64,000 nt of DNA from Phycisphaeraceae bacterium (GCA_019636735.1 JAHBWY010000002.1:186001-250000); one strand, 5' to 3'; positions 46,289 through 56,442 are shown, counted from the stretch's first letter. The notes: generated by a model not told the origin, from the letters alone. Numbers and translations: made by a program.

Positions 46289-47458
46289 TCATGCGTCGTC
46301 CGGCACGGCCTTGCAGTAGACGAGCAGATCTTCGGCGAAGGGGCGCGCTTCCTCAGGTGAAGTCAGGTCGAAGCGCACGGGGAAGAGAAGCACTCCGCTG
46401 GCGCCCGCCTTCGGAGTGAGGCGCACGGTGACCACGGAATTCTCTCCGTCGAACTTCTGCTCCAGGAGCTCCGCGACGATGTCACTGCGTGTGCTGGTGA
46501 CGCGCTGCACCGTCAGATTGCCCCGGGGCATGACGGCCTTCTTGATCTCGATCTCGAAGGTTCCTGGCTTGCCCGGCGAAATCACCCCCGCGTTCGCCCT
46601 GAACTCGGCGAACTGGATCCTCGGACGGATGTGGGTGCACTTGTGGCGCACCCGCATGTCGATGAGCGGCGCATCCTCACGGTCGGTCTCGATGATCAGG
46701 TAGCGCGGCATCGAGTCGCAGTCCCGCGCCGAGACATCGTAGCGCACGCGATAGGAGGCCTTTGGAGGCTGCGACGGATCCCAATCGAGGAACTGCGGCG
46801 GCTTGGCACCGACGCTGAGGACCCGGAAAGGCTTGCCGTCGAGTGTGCCCACGGTCACCTCGCCGCGCACGCGCGATGGATCAGTGTCGGCATCGATGAA
46901 GGGGTCCCACGAACCGCCCGGCTTGTTCTGAGCGACGGCGCGGACCGAATACACCACCTCGGCGCGGAGCTCGACGCGAAGCGGCGTGTCGAGGCCTTCC
47001 ACGATCAGGCGGACATCGGCCATCTTGACGCCGGTCGAACTGACCTTCATCGCGAGCGGGAAAGTCAATGAATCGCGGGCGGGAATGACCTTTCCGTCGA
47101 GATCAACGGTGGTGCACTGACAGGATGGAACAGCCCGGAGAACGCGGACCGGACGATCCGTGTCGTTGACGATCTTCGCCTCGGCGGAGAGGTCGGTGTG
47201 AGGGGCGACGAATCCGAAGTTGACGAGGGCGGGCTCGACCCGAACTGGCGCTGCTGGTGCAGCGGGGCGGCGAGCGGGCGGAGTCGTGGCTCCCTGGCCG
47301 GGTCGTGCTCCGGGTACTTGAGCGAGGGCGTCTGACTGCGAGGAGTCAAGTGGCGCGACGGCGGAAGCCGCGGTGTCCTGCGATGACTCGGAGGCATCGG
47401 CGCAGGCGAGCAGGTTGCCTGTCAATGCCAGGGCGAGCAGCACTTCGATCGTCTTCAT
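46289..47458 (-). CDS. DUF1573 lipoprotein
   Basis: This 389-residue protein has a lipoprotein signal peptide with lipobox LLAC (Cys at residue 19), followed by a Ser/Pro/Ala-rich spacer. A DUF1573 immunoglobulin-like domain begins at about residue 75, marked by VNFGFVAPHTDLSAEAKIVN and the conserved PSCQCTTVDL. The rest (about 170-389) is beta-rich and may contain further Ig-like units. DUF1573 proteins are common in planctomycetes and Bacteroidetes, with no proven role. It is anchored to a membrane leaflet by lipid. It is divergent from the MDR oxidoreductase with only 27 bp between start codons, so their promoters must overlap neighbouring coding sequence. Confidence 0.9.
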   Translation of the reverse strand: MKTIEVLLALALTGNLLACADASESSQDTAASAVAPLDSSQSDALAQVPGARPGQGATTPPARRPAAPAAPVRVEPALVNFGFVAPHTDLSAEAKIVNDTDRPVRVLRAVPSCQCTTVDLDGKVIPARDSLTFPLAMKVSSTGVKMADVRLIVEGLDTPLRVELRAEVVYSVRAVAQNKPGGSWDPFIDADTDPSRVRGEVTVGTLDGKPFRVLSVGAKPPQFLDWDPSQPPKASYRVRYDVSARDCDSMPRYLIIETDREDAPLIDMRVRHKCTHIRPRIQFAEFRANAGVISPGKPGTFEIEIKKAVMPRGNLTVQRVTSTRSDIVAELLEQKFDGENSVVTVRLTPKAGASGVLLFPVRFDLTSPEEARPFAEDLLVYCKAVPDDA

Positions 47459-47485
47459 CGAGTCGTGATCCTACACTCGCGGCCC

Positions 47486-48517
47486 ATGCGAGCCATTGAA
47501 ATCACGCGCCTGGGAGACCCTGTTGCGCCGAACATACGATTCACGACCGATCGTCCTGAACCAGTGCCCGGTCCCGGTGAAGTTCGTGTTCGGACCGAAG
47601 CGTCCGCAATGAATCACCTCGACCTCTGGGGTGGGCGCGGCCTTCCGGGAGTCGAGGTCGAATGGCCCTTTACCAGTGGCTCCGATGGCGTCGGAGTTGT
47701 CGATCGCGTTGGGCCCGGGGTCGATGAAGCATGGATCGGCAAGCGTGTGATTCTGAACGCCGCGATCATGCATTCACCGAAGCCGAAGCCGGGCGAGCGA
47801 CCGGCTGGCGAAGACATCGAGATGATCGGTGAGCACCGCCCCGGAACGCACGCAGAGTTCTTCGTGGCGCCCGCGGCGAATCTGATCGAAGTCGGCGACA
47901 GTGATCCAGTCGAGGCTGCGGCCTTCGGGCTGACGCACCTGACTGCATGGAGGATGCTGATCTCGCGCGGCCGAGTCCGCCCTGGTCAGAGTGTGCTCAT
48001 CCCTGGTATCGGCGGCGGAGTTGCACTCGCGGCGCTCGGTCTGGCCAGGCACCTCGGGTGCATCACGATCGTCACGAGCCGGAGCGCAGAGAAGCTCGAG
48101 AGGGCGAAGGCGCTCGGGGCGGATCATGCCATTCTCGACTCGGGCGCCGATTGGTCCCGAGAGGTCCGCGCTGCGACCGGCCGCCGGGGCGTCGATCTCT
48201 GCATCGAGTCAGTCGGAAAGGCAGTCTTCGGCGCGTGCCTCAAGAGCCTGGCCCGCGGGGGAACGCTCGTAACATGCGGAACGACCACGGGCGGCGATGC
48301 GACTTGCGATCTCACCCGCGTCTTCTGGAATCAGCTCTCCGTGGTCGGGTCGACGATGGGAACCATGGAGGAGTTCGCCCAAGTGCTGGCGCTCTTCCGT
48401 GCCGGCCTGGTCAGGCCGGTGGTCGATTCCATTCACCACGCTGAGCATGGGCAGGAAGCATTCCGACGGCTCGAGTCGGGTGCTCAGTTCGGGAAAGTCG
48501 TGATCGTCTGGCAATAA
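47486..48517 (+). CDS. Zinc-type medium-chain dehydrogenase/reductase
   Basis: This 343-residue MDR-family oxidoreductase has an N-terminal GroES-like domain (PGPGEVRVRTEASAMNHLD) and a Rossmann domain with the NAD(P) loop IPGIGGGVALAALGLA near residues 178-191. The catalytic-zinc Cys of classical alcohol dehydrogenases is replaced (ASAMNHLDLW). Together with the GHE position being absent, this points to a quinone-reductase-like or other non-zinc member. The substrate is unknown. The ATG at 47486 is preferred over an in-frame start 21 bp upstream because it gives the family's typical MRAIEI start. Confidence 0.87.
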   Translation: MRAIEITRLGDPVAPNIRFTTDRPEPVPGPGEVRVRTEASAMNHLDLWGGRGLPGVEVEWPFTSGSDGVGVVDRVGPGVDEAWIGKRVILNAAIMHSPKPKPGERPAGEDIEMIGEHRPGTHAEFFVAPAANLIEVGDSDPVEAAAFGLTHLTAWRMLISRGRVRPGQSVLIPGIGGGVALAALGLARHLGCITIVTSRSAEKLERAKALGADHAILDSGADWSREVRAATGRRGVDLCIESVGKAVFGACLKSLARGGTLVTCGTTTGGDATCDLTRVFWNQLSVVGSTMGTMEEFAQVLALFRAGLVRPVVDSIHHAEHGQEAFRRLESGAQFGKVVIVWQ

Positions 48518-48607
48518 CCTGATTTCGGTCCTTCGGGACGAGGGCGTGGACCCCGGGCGAGACCGGCGCGAATCTCTCTGGAAACTCGCAATGGCCCTGC
48601 CCGTCCA

Positions 48608-48636
48608 TTGGATTCGTGTGATGATCGGGTTACATT
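48608..48636 (+). promoter_or_regulatory. Promoter candidate of the 48743 secreted-protein gene
   Basis: TTGGAT (48608-48613) and TACATT (48631-48636) are separated by exactly 17 bp. The transcript would start near 48643, giving a leader of about 100 bases before the ATG. Confidence 0.5.
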
Positions 48637-48742
48637 AGAGGCGATCTCGTCAGGCCGACCGCGTTGGCCCGGCGTTCCATGGTCGTGGTGCCATGGCTCG
48701 GGAGGGGCGGTTGGGGCTGAGATTCAAGGAGGACATGCGTTC

Positions 48743-50818
48743 ATGGACAAGAGATTGATTCTCGGCGCCGGTGTCGGCGCCCTCGCACTCTTCGCGGCAG
48801 GTGCTGCGAATGCAGGCAGCAGTTGCCTGGCGGTGCAATCGAGCCCGATTCTGAACAACGATGACTGTTTGCAGGCTGGTGCGGTGGCCAATTATGTGGA
48901 CCCCAACGGCGGCTGCAACTTCACGCCAGCTCAACTTCAGGATGTCGGGGTGCTCTCGGTGCCCGGACTGCTCGAACTCACGGGAACGGTCGGAACCTTC
49001 GTGCCGTTCGGCGGAACCGCACACACCAGCCGCGACCTTGACTGGTACACCTTCACGCTCAATCAGGGCGCGACGGTCAGCATCAATGCTCGCATGAACA
49101 ATGCGGACGGCGAGGGCGGCGCGCCCGGATTCGTCAGCTCGGTGCTCTTCCTGATCCAGGGCGGATCGTGCCCGGCGGGGACCGTTCTGTACGGCGCAGC
49201 GGGGTCTTCCTGCAATCACATCATGCCGCAGTTCATCCTGCCGGCTGGAACCTACACCTTCGTCATCACCACTCCGTTCGAGGTTGACTCTGCCGTCCCG
49301 TTCTACAACTGCCCGGCCGAGTACCAGGTGTGGATCGACGCTCAGCCGACGCCCTTCGGTCCAATCTGCGCTGCGGCGACCGCGGGTTGCGCCGAAGTTC
49401 ACGCGGGTGTGGGCTGCGATGACTTCACCTGCTGCGAGGCCGTCTGCGGCTTCGACTCCAACTGCTGCTTCGTTTCGTGGGATCAGAACTGCGTCGATCT
49501 GGCGGTGTCGGAGTGCGGCTACTTCATCTATAGCTGCGACAATCCCGGACCGGCGAATGACTGCGCGTTCTCGCCGATCCTGGTGCAGCCAGGTGATGTG
49601 GTCTTTGCTGACACCACGGGTGCCACCACCGACGGCCCGAACGGCCCGAGCAGCCTCTGCGCGGTCGATATCGGTCTGGACATCTGGTATGTCATCAAGG
49701 CCCCGTCCAACGGCGAGCTCTCGGTTGACGGCTGCAACCTCGACTTCGACTCGGTGATCGCCGTCTACGACATCGGCACCGACCTCGGCGCGTTTGATCC
49801 GTCGCTCCTGGGAACTTACCCGAGCGCCTGCGCCGATGACACCTGCGGTCAGGTGGCTGGACCATCACGCATCACCATCGTCAATGCCAATGCGAACCAC
49901 TACTACCTGGTTCGGATTGGAAGCTGGTTCAACGCGCAGTTCCCGCCGGAGTCCGGTTCAGGCAATGTGGCCTTCGACTTCGACGGCGTGATCTTCAACA
50001 CCGGTTCGCAGCGGGCCATCCGCAACCAGGACACCGGCGCGCTGACCAACCTCGGTCTCTCCTCGGGCAACCTCGGTGGAGCGAATACCCGACGCTGGTC
50101 GGCGGTGGCGTTCACTGTGCCGCAGAGCGACTCGGACTATGTGGTCACAAAGATCATCGGCAAGGGATTCATCCCCGCCGGCTGGACCGTCTCGAATCTC
50201 GGCTGGGTGATCTGGAATCGCCTGCCGGGCAACCCGGCTCCGACCGCCGCGGATCAGGTTGCGGCAGGCCTCGTGCCACTCCCGGTCAACTACGACGAGG
50301 CTGATGATGACGCAGCGAACGCCGCGTGGCCGATCGTGATTCCTGAGTCAGAGCGTCCGGTCCTGCCGCCCGGCGACTACTACCTGACTCTCTACGGCGA
50401 CAACGGTGGACCGAATGAGCTCTCCCAGTGGGCGTGGTTCCTCCTCGGGCCAGACGGTGTCCCGCTGCTCGAAGGTGGTCTCCACGGCTGGCGTAGCGCC
50501 ACCGCGGCTGGTGGGTTCCAGTTCTTCCTGCTGCCCGCGGTATGGGCAGTGCAGGTCGGCGACGACCCGAACTGGCTCTACAACAACGCGTTCCGAATCA
50601 TTGGCCAGCCCGTTGAGGCGGCGTGTGTGGAGACCCCTGACCAGAGCGGCAACGGCTGCGTCGACGGTGCGGATATCGCCATCGTTCTCGGCAACTGGAG
50701 TCCGACGACCCCCGGCGTTCCCGGCGCTCCCGGCGATGTCAACTGCGATGGCTTTGTCAGCGGTGCTGACATCGCGGTGATCCTTGGTGCCTGGCTGACT
50801 GGTCCGAACTGCCCGTAA
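48743..50818 (+). CDS. Large secreted Cys-rich protein with dockerin-like tail
   Basis: The protein has 691 residues from the ATG at 48743, with a full AAGGAGG 10 bases upstream, which fixes the start. The signal peptide ends AGAANAG. It has a PPC-like domain with DLDWYTFTL (about 60-200), one Cys module (DNA 49367-49516) and a second beta domain with DIWYVIKAPSNGEL (about 270-420). A further unrecognised region and a dockerin-like tail of two GADIA units follow. The tail matches that of the 43898 protein in 53 of 59 residues by my count. The two genes are likely paralogs whose products share an extracellular location. No catalytic motif is evident. Confidence 0.85.
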   Translation: MDKRLILGAGVGALALFAAGAANAGSSCLAVQSSPILNNDDCLQAGAVANYVDPNGGCNFTPAQLQDVGVLSVPGLLELTGTVGTFVPFGGTAHTSRDLDWYTFTLNQGATVSINARMNNADGEGGAPGFVSSVLFLIQGGSCPAGTVLYGAAGSSCNHIMPQFILPAGTYTFVITTPFEVDSAVPFYNCPAEYQVWIDAQPTPFGPICAAATAGCAEVHAGVGCDDFTCCEAVCGFDSNCCFVSWDQNCVDLAVSECGYFIYSCDNPGPANDCAFSPILVQPGDVVFADTTGATTDGPNGPSSLCAVDIGLDIWYVIKAPSNGELSVDGCNLDFDSVIAVYDIGTDLGAFDPSLLGTYPSACADDTCGQVAGPSRITIVNANANHYYLVRIGSWFNAQFPPESGSGNVAFDFDGVIFNTGSQRAIRNQDTGALTNLGLSSGNLGGANTRRWSAVAFTVPQSDSDYVVTKIIGKGFIPAGWTVSNLGWVIWNRLPGNPAPTAADQVAAGLVPLPVNYDEADDDAANAAWPIVIPESERPVLPPGDYYLTLYGDNGGPNELSQWAWFLLGPDGVPLLEGGLHGWRSATAAGGFQFFLLPAVWAVQVGDDPNWLYNNAFRIIGQPVEAACVETPDQSGNGCVDGADIAIVLGNWSPTTPGVPGAPGDVNCDGFVSGADIAVILGAWLTGPNCP

Positions 50819-50853
50819 GTTCGGCCCAGCATCACGACCCCATGCAAGGTGAT

Positions 50854-50879
50854 GGCCCCCCGGCTTCGGCCGGGGGGCC
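50854..50879 (+). terminator. TTCG-tetraloop terminator
   Basis: A perfect 11-bp stem, GGCCCCCCGGC and its complement, closes a TTCG loop and is followed by TCTTTCTT. It has the same design as the terminator at 45990-46020 and lies 35 bp after the stop. Confidence 0.92.
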
Positions 50880-51077
50880 TCTTTCTTGCCACGGGGCCGC
50901 TCCGAACCTCTGAATTCGCAACCACGGGGAGACTTCGGCGAACAAGTAGACTCTGCCCTCCGATCGAGACGGGTTCTCTGAATCCGGGTTGGAGGCGGGC
51001 GCGGGAGGTCGCAGCCGTTCGTGCTGGACCTCGCGAACTGACCCGAAGCTTGCCTTGGCTCCACCGCGACGCCGCCC

Positions 51078-52454
51078 ATGCGACGATTGATCATCATTCT
51101 CATCGTCCTCGCCGTCCTGATCGGTGTCGGCGCCGTCTTCGCGGCTCCGACCTTCCGGAACATGCGAGCGGAGGAGCCGACCGCAGTCAGAACCGACTCA
51201 TCCCGGCTGGGGACGCTCACCGAGACGATCTCGGCTCCAGGGACCGTGGAGCCCGTGACCAAGGTCGACATCTCCGCCGAGGTCTCCGCCCGAATCGTCG
51301 AGATCCGCCGTCGCGAGGGTGAGCGAGTCGAGAAGGGCGAGGTCGTCATTCGGCTCGATGATCGTGATCTTCGGGCGGCGCTTCAGGCGGCCGAGGCTCG
51401 TCGTGATGGTGAGCGCTACCGCCTCGAGGCTGAACGAGCGAGGATCGTCGGTGCGCGGCAGAACCTGCTGAACGCGAAGCAGACCCAGCATCGCCAGGAG
51501 CAGCTCTATGCGACTGGCGATGTCAGCCGACAGGCGCTCGATGATGCGATGCTCCGAGTGAGTGAACTCGAAGCCCAGGTGCAGGCGGCGGAGAGCACCA
51601 TCAACCAGCTCGAGAAGGGACTCGCGACCGCCGAGGCGCAGATCGAGCAGGCGCGCGAGGCGGTTCGGCGGACCACCATCATCAGCAACATCGACGGAGT
51701 GGTCACCCTGCTCAACGCCGAAGTCGGGGAACTGGTCGTCGTGGGCACCATGAACAACCCCGGCACGCGGATCATGACGATCGCCGACCTGAGCCAGATG
51801 AGACTTCTCTCGCGCGTCAGCGAGTCCGACATCGCGCGCATCGCCCGGGATCAGGATGCCGAGATCTTCATCAACGCCTACAAGGATCGCGTCTTCAAGG
51901 GACGCGTCTCCGAGGTCCCTCTCCAGCGTCAGACGGAGCGCGACAACTCGGGCTTCTTCCCAGTCAAGGTGGCTCTCGAACTCAACGGCGAGGTCATCTT
52001 CTCCGGGCTGGGCGGGAATGTGGACATCGTGGTGGGAACGCACGAGGGTGTGATCGTTCCCAGCCAGGCCGTCGTCGAGCGGCGACCGAGCGAGTTGCCC
52101 GCCGAGCTGCGATCGAGCGACCTGATTGACCGATCGGGGCGCCGAACCACGCCGATCGTCTTCAAGCTTGTCGATGGTCGCGCGGTTGCAGCCGCGGTTC
52201 GCGTGGGGCCGTCGAACCTGACAGAGACGCTGATCGTGGCCGGTCTCGAGCCCGGAGAACAGATCATCACTGGGCCGTTCAGGACTCTGGAGAAGCTCAA
52301 GGCGGGTGATCTCGTCAAGCCCGATGAGAATGCGGGGCTGGGTGAGTTCCGCGGCGCGCCAGCACCCACGGGGCGCGGCGGACCTCCCGGTGCTGGTGGA
52401 GGAGGTGGTCGTCGCGGTGGCGGTGGCGGGGGCGGAATGAGCGTGCGCTTCTGA
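51078..52454 (+). CDS. Periplasmic adaptor (MacA/HlyD-like membrane fusion protein)
   Basis: This adaptor links the inner-membrane ABC transporter encoded next to an outer-membrane channel. The 458-residue protein has an N-terminal membrane anchor ([17 protein letters not shown]), a split biotinyl-lipoyl domain ([14 protein letters not shown] and the later [17 protein letters not shown]) and a long coiled-coil hairpin at about residues 95-205. A beta-barrel and membrane-proximal part follow. The C-terminus is Gly/Arg-rich (about 40 residues), unusual for MacA. It starts a four-gene export unit. Confidence 0.92.
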   Translation: MRRLIIILIVLAVLIGVGAVFAAPTFRNMRAEEPTAVRTDSSRLGTLTETISAPGTVEPVTKVDISAEVSARIVEIRRREGERVEKGEVVIRLDDRDLRAALQAAEARRDGERYRLEAERARIVGARQNLLNAKQTQHRQEQLYATGDVSRQALDDAMLRVSELEAQVQAAESTINQLEKGLATAEAQIEQAREAVRRTTIISNIDGVVTLLNAEVGELVVVGTMNNPGTRIMTIADLSQMRLLSRVSESDIARIARDQDAEIFINAYKDRVFKGRVSEVPLQRQTERDNSGFFPVKVALELNGEVIFSGLGGNVDIVVGTHEGVIVPSQAVVERRPSELPAELRSSDLIDRSGRRTTPIVFKLVDGRAVAAAVRVGPSNLTETLIVAGLEPGEQIITGPFRTLEKLKAGDLVKPDENAGLGEFRGAPAPTGRGGPPGAGGGGGRRGGGGGGGMSVRF

Positions 52455-52474
52455 AGCGTTCGACGGAGCTCCCC

Positions 52475-53317
52475 ATGGCGGCCCTCATCGAACTCAGCGG
52501 GATCACCAAGATCTACCATGTCGGCGTCGAGACGATTCACGCGCTGCGCGGAGTCGATCTCTCGATCCACGAGAATGAGATGGTCGCGATCATGGGCTCG
52601 TCCGGCAGCGGGAAGAGCACGCTGATGAACATGCTCGGCTGTCTCGATCGGCCGACGGGCGGGAGCTATCGACTCGCAGGGCGTCTGGTGAGTGCGCTCG
52701 GTGCGGGTGAACTCGCGCGGGTCCGAAACCAGGAGATCGGCTTCGTCTTTCAGAGTTTCGAACTGCTCGCTCGACAGACAGCGCTTCAGAATGTCGAACT
52801 TCCGCTGATCTATGCCCGGCGCTCGGGGTGGTGGGGGAGCCGTCGCCGCAAGGCGCTCGCGGCGCTCGAGCGCGTCGGGCTTGCGTCGCGGGTGCATCAT
52901 CGGCCGAACCAGCTTTCGGGCGGTCAGAAGCAGCGCGTGGCGATCGCTCGCGCCATCCTGAACCGTCCCCGCATCCTGATGGCCGACGAACCGACGGGCA
53001 ATCTCGACTCGAAGACCACCGAAGAGATCCTCGCGCTCTTCCGCCAACTGCACCGTGAAGGCCAGACCATCCTCTTGGTGACCCACGAGGACGAGGTGGC
53101 GGCGACCTGTCAGCGCGTCATTCGCCTGCGCGATGGCAAGATCATCTCTGATTGCGCTGCGATCGATGATGAATCAGTTGGGCGACTGGTGCCGATGGCC
53201 ACCGCGCGCGTGGAGGCGGCGCTCGAACGATTGCAGCGAAGCGCCTCGGGAGAACACCCGGGCGAGCGGGACTCTGAAGGGACCAAGGCGGCCTCGGCCG
53301 AGGAGAAGGCCGCGTGA
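52475..53317 (+). CDS. ABC transporter ATPase, MacB/LolD class
   Basis: This 280-residue ATPase has Walker [10 protein letters not shown] (about residues 41-49), Q-loop [11 protein letters not shown], signature LSGGQKQR, and Walker [14 protein letters not shown] with the catalytic Glu. The LDSKTTEEI sequence after Walker B is typical of the MacB/LolD/FtsE group that works mechanically on periplasmic partners. A 55-residue Ala/Glu/Arg-rich tail follows the domain. It lies 20 bp after the adaptor and overlaps the permease by GTGA. Confidence 0.95.
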   Translation: MAALIELSGITKIYHVGVETIHALRGVDLSIHENEMVAIMGSSGSGKSTLMNMLGCLDRPTGGSYRLAGRLVSALGAGELARVRNQEIGFVFQSFELLARQTALQNVELPLIYARRSGWWGSRRRKALAALERVGLASRVHHRPNQLSGGQKQRVAIARAILNRPRILMADEPTGNLDSKTTEEILALFRQLHREGQTILLVTHEDEVAATCQRVIRLRDGKIISDCAAIDDESVGRLVPMATARVEAALERLQRSASGEHPGERDSEGTKAASAEEKAA

Positions 53318-54561
53318 TCTTCAACCCCTTCTTCTATCTCCAGGCAATCCTGCTCGCCTTCGGGCAGATCTGGGCGAACAAGACGCGCAGCCTGCTCACC
53401 GCGCTTGGCATCGTGGTGGGTGTTGGCAGTGTCTGTGCGGTCATCGCCGCGCTCACCGGCTTCGAACAGAAGATTCTGCGCGAGTTCGAGACCTTCGGCG
53501 CGTCGCGTCTCTTCATCTTCCCCAACCGACCCGAGGCGACCTCCAGACAGCGCTATCCGTGGAATCGCGTCAGGCTCCAGGTTTCGGAAGCCGAAGCGAT
53601 CGCCAGCCAGTGTCCGTCGGTCCGTTGCATTACGCCGATCAGCGACATGACGATGACCGCCGAGAGCAGTCTTGAACAACTCGAGGCGGTGAATGTGGTG
53701 GGGATCTGGCCAGCGTGGCATGAGGTCGAGAATCGCCAGGTCATCGTGGGGCGAGCCTTCAGCCAGATCGACATCGACAGCGCCCGGCAGGTCTGCCTGA
53801 TCAACGAGGCGGCCATCGAGGAGCTGCGACTTCCCGAGGACCCGATCGGCGAGCACATCCTTCTGGGTGGACGGCGATTCCTGATCGTGGGGATCGTGGA
53901 GACGATCCAGGGGCGCATGTTCGGCGGCATGAACACCAGTCGAACGGAGATCTTCATTCCCTTCTCCGTGGTGGAGAAACTCCAAGACTCCTGGTTTTTC
54001 ATGCGATTCGCCGCCATGGCGCTCAGTCCGCAGCACGCCGAGGAGGCGCGGGCGGAGATCATGCATGTCATGCGGCGCGGACGCGGCATCGGTCGAGGTG
54101 AACCCGACACCTTCCGAGTGGAAGCGATCGATCAGTACATCGACCAGTTCAAGTCGATGGCCGCCGCCATCACGGCCATCGCCGGTGGCATCGTCGGCAT
54201 CTCGCTGCTCGTCGGCGGAATCGGCATCATGAATATCATGCTCGTCTCGGTCTCCGAGCGCACCAGGGAGATCGGGTTGCGCAAGGCGGTGGGCGCCACG
54301 CCAGCGGCGATCCTGCTCCAGTTCCTCCTCGAGGCCGTCACCCTCTGTCTGGTCGGAGGGTTCCTCGGAGTCGCCATCGGCCAGGGGCTCGCCTTCGCCA
54401 TGATGATGATTCCGCAGGCGGGGCTTGAGCATGCGACCGTGCCCATGTGGGCGATCGCCATCGCGTTCGGCTTCAGTGCGCTGGTCGGTATCGTTTTCGG
54501 AATGTTCCCCGCCATCAAGGCCGCCCGCCTCGATCCGATCGAAGCCCTTCGACATGAGTAG
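53314..54561 (+). CDS. ABC transporter permease, MacB-like (FtsX fold)
   Basis: This 415-residue permease has four membrane helices in MacB topology: one near residue 25, a periplasmic MacB_PCD domain (about 50-280), then three helices in the FtsX domain. The family motif [20 protein letters not shown] is followed by LRKAVGAT. ATPase and permease are separate genes, unlike the fused E. coli MacB. The GTG start overlaps the ATPase stop. Its 3' end overlaps the TolC-like gene by 8 bp. The likely role is mechanotransmission to extrude a substrate (drug, lipid or peptide) through the outer-membrane channel; the substrate is not known. Confidence 0.94.
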   Translation: MIFNPFFYLQAILLAFGQIWANKTRSLLTALGIVVGVGSVCAVIAALTGFEQKILREFETFGASRLFIFPNRPEATSRQRYPWNRVRLQVSEAEAIASQCPSVRCITPISDMTMTAESSLEQLEAVNVVGIWPAWHEVENRQVIVGRAFSQIDIDSARQVCLINEAAIEELRLPEDPIGEHILLGGRRFLIVGIVETIQGRMFGGMNTSRTEIFIPFSVVEKLQDSWFFMRFAAMALSPQHAEEARAEIMHVMRRGRGIGRGEPDTFRVEAIDQYIDQFKSMAAAITAIAGGIVGISLLVGGIGIMNIMLVSVSERTREIGLRKAVGATPAAILLQFLLEAVTLCLVGGFLGVAIGQGLAFAMMMIPQAGLEHATVPMWAIAIAFGFSALVGIVFGMFPAIKAARLDPIEALRHE

Positions 54562-56293
54562 CCTGCGCAGGATGATGCCCGCGTCGGCCACGGAGAGCTC
54601 GCCACGCCGCCCACGATCAGGCGCGATGACTCTTGTCGCGTGGTCCGGAGTCATGGCGGCCCTTGCGGCGAGCGCCGGGTGCCAGAATGAACTCTTCGGC
54701 GACTGGGAGGAACCCTGGCGAGTGCCGCCCGCCAAGCTCCGCGAGATCGCCGCCTTCGAACCCGAGGCCGAGACGCGCGGGCCTCCCGAAACGCTCGAAG
54801 ACGCGCAGCGCCGGATCCTCGAAGATGGGCCGCGGCGTCTCGAGTTTCCGTCGCGCACGGACATCACTCTTGCCGATGTCCGTGCCAAGGCACTGTCACA
54901 CAACCTCGACCTCAAGGTCATCCAGATTGACCCGTCGATCGCCCGATCGCGCGTCAGCGAGGAGGAAGCGAAGTTCGAATCGACCTTCTTCGCGAACTAC
55001 ACCCGCAATGAGAACAATCTCCTCACGAACCTCGAGGAGGGACTTCCCATCGCCAGTGATTCGCTCGATACGGGCGTTCGCTTCCCTTTGGCGACCGGAG
55101 GCACCTTCACCGCCGGCGGCCTCTTCAACCGCGCCGATCCGAACAATCCCCTGATCACTTCGGACTCATGGCAGAGCGGGCTTGAGTTCAGCATCAGCCA
55201 GCCACTCCTTCGCAACGCGGGCATCGAGGCGAACACCGCCAGCATCCGGATTGCGAGATTGGCGAGCCAGATTGCCGATGCCCGCGCCAAGCTCGAAGCC
55301 ATCCGCGTGCTGGCCAATGCCGACCGCGCGTATTGGAATCTCTACGCCGCGTGGAAGGAGCTCGAGGTCAGGCAGGAGCAGTACAAGCTGGCGATGGCCC
55401 AGCTCGAGCTGGCCCGCAACCGAGTGCGCGCCGAGGATGCGCCTGAGATCGAGATCACGCGCGCCGAGAGCGGGGTCGGGCGCACCGTCGAAGCGATCAT
55501 TGTCGCCGACAACCAGTTGCGTCTTCGCATCCGCGACCTGAAGCGGATCATGAACGACCCGGACTTGCCGATCAGTTCACCCACGGCGCTCATGCCGGTG
55601 ACCCCTCCGAATCCGCTTGGATTGACGCTCGATGGCGAGGAGCTCGCCGCACGAGCGGTCGCAGAGCGCATGGAGATGCTGGAGCTCGAGCTTCAACTTG
55701 CGATCGACGCGACCACCATCGATCTGCGACGCAATCAGGCCCTGCCGCTCTTTGTGCTCGACTACCAGTACCAGGTCCTCGGGCGAGGCACCTCTTTCGG
55801 GGGCTCCGTCTCCGAGATCGGCGATGACGACCAGTACCTCCTTCGCGTGCGGGCTGAGATTCCGCTCGGCAACGAGGCGGCGCGCAGCCGGATTGCGCAG
55901 GCCGTTCTGGCGCGACTCCAGCGCTTGGCGACCCGCGATCTTCGCGCCCTGGTGATTCGCCAGGAAGTCCTCAATTCGCTCGATAACCTGGAAAACGCGT
56001 GGCGCCGGATTCTGGCGGCGCGGCTCGAAGTGGTGCTCGCGGCACGCACGCTCGCGGGCGAGGAGCGGCAGTTCAGCGTGGGGCTGCGGACAAGCACGGA
56101 TGTGCTGGATGCGAGCACTCGCCTCTCTGATGCGCGAAGCCGCGAGGTCGCGGCGCTCGCCGCGTGGCAGATCGCCCTCGTTGACCTCTCCTTTGCGACA
56201 GGCACGCTGCTCGGCGGAACCCGCATCGACTGGGAGAGGGCTCTTCCGCCACCGACGGTCGATCCGGGAACCTGGTTCTCGGCGCCGCGGTGA
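54554..56293 (+). CDS. TolC-family outer-membrane efflux lipoprotein
   Basis: The protein has 579 residues from the ATG at 54554, which overlaps the permease stop by 8 bp. A lipobox ASAGC after a hydrophobic run (about 24-40) suggests lipid attachment, as in OprM-like channels. Two homologous halves of the TolC fold are visible as long helices, with landmark ADNQLRLRIRDLKRIMND in the first half and AGEERQFSVGLRTSTDVLDA in the second (the SxGxxTxxDVL motif). It completes an adaptor-ATPase-permease-channel export system. The N-terminal 120 residues are not part of the core. Confidence 0.92.
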   Translation: MSSLRRMMPASATESSPRRPRSGAMTLVAWSGVMAALAASAGCQNELFGDWEEPWRVPPAKLREIAAFEPEAETRGPPETLEDAQRRILEDGPRRLEFPSRTDITLADVRAKALSHNLDLKVIQIDPSIARSRVSEEEAKFESTFFANYTRNENNLLTNLEEGLPIASDSLDTGVRFPLATGGTFTAGGLFNRADPNNPLITSDSWQSGLEFSISQPLLRNAGIEANTASIRIARLASQIADARAKLEAIRVLANADRAYWNLYAAWKELEVRQEQYKLAMAQLELARNRVRAEDAPEIEITRAESGVGRTVEAIIVADNQLRLRIRDLKRIMNDPDLPISSPTALMPVTPPNPLGLTLDGEELAARAVAERMEMLELELQLAIDATTIDLRRNQALPLFVLDYQYQVLGRGTSFGGSVSEIGDDDQYLLRVRAEIPLGNEAARSRIAQAVLARLQRLATRDLRALVIRQEVLNSLDNLENAWRRILAARLEVVLAARTLAGEERQFSVGLRTSTDVLDASTRLSDARSREVAALAAWQIALVDLSFATGTLLGGTRIDWERALPPPTVDPGTWFSAPR

Positions 56294-56442
56294 CTCGCGC
56301 TGGCGTGCGGTGATCGCATGGCGGGCCTGGTCGGCGTGCGACGGGACGGGTGGGGCGTGTGCGAACAGGCCCTGGGGCACTCCGACGCGACTCGACGCAG
56401 ATTCTGTTTCGATGGCGCAGGCTGTCCATGCGCGACCGCACC

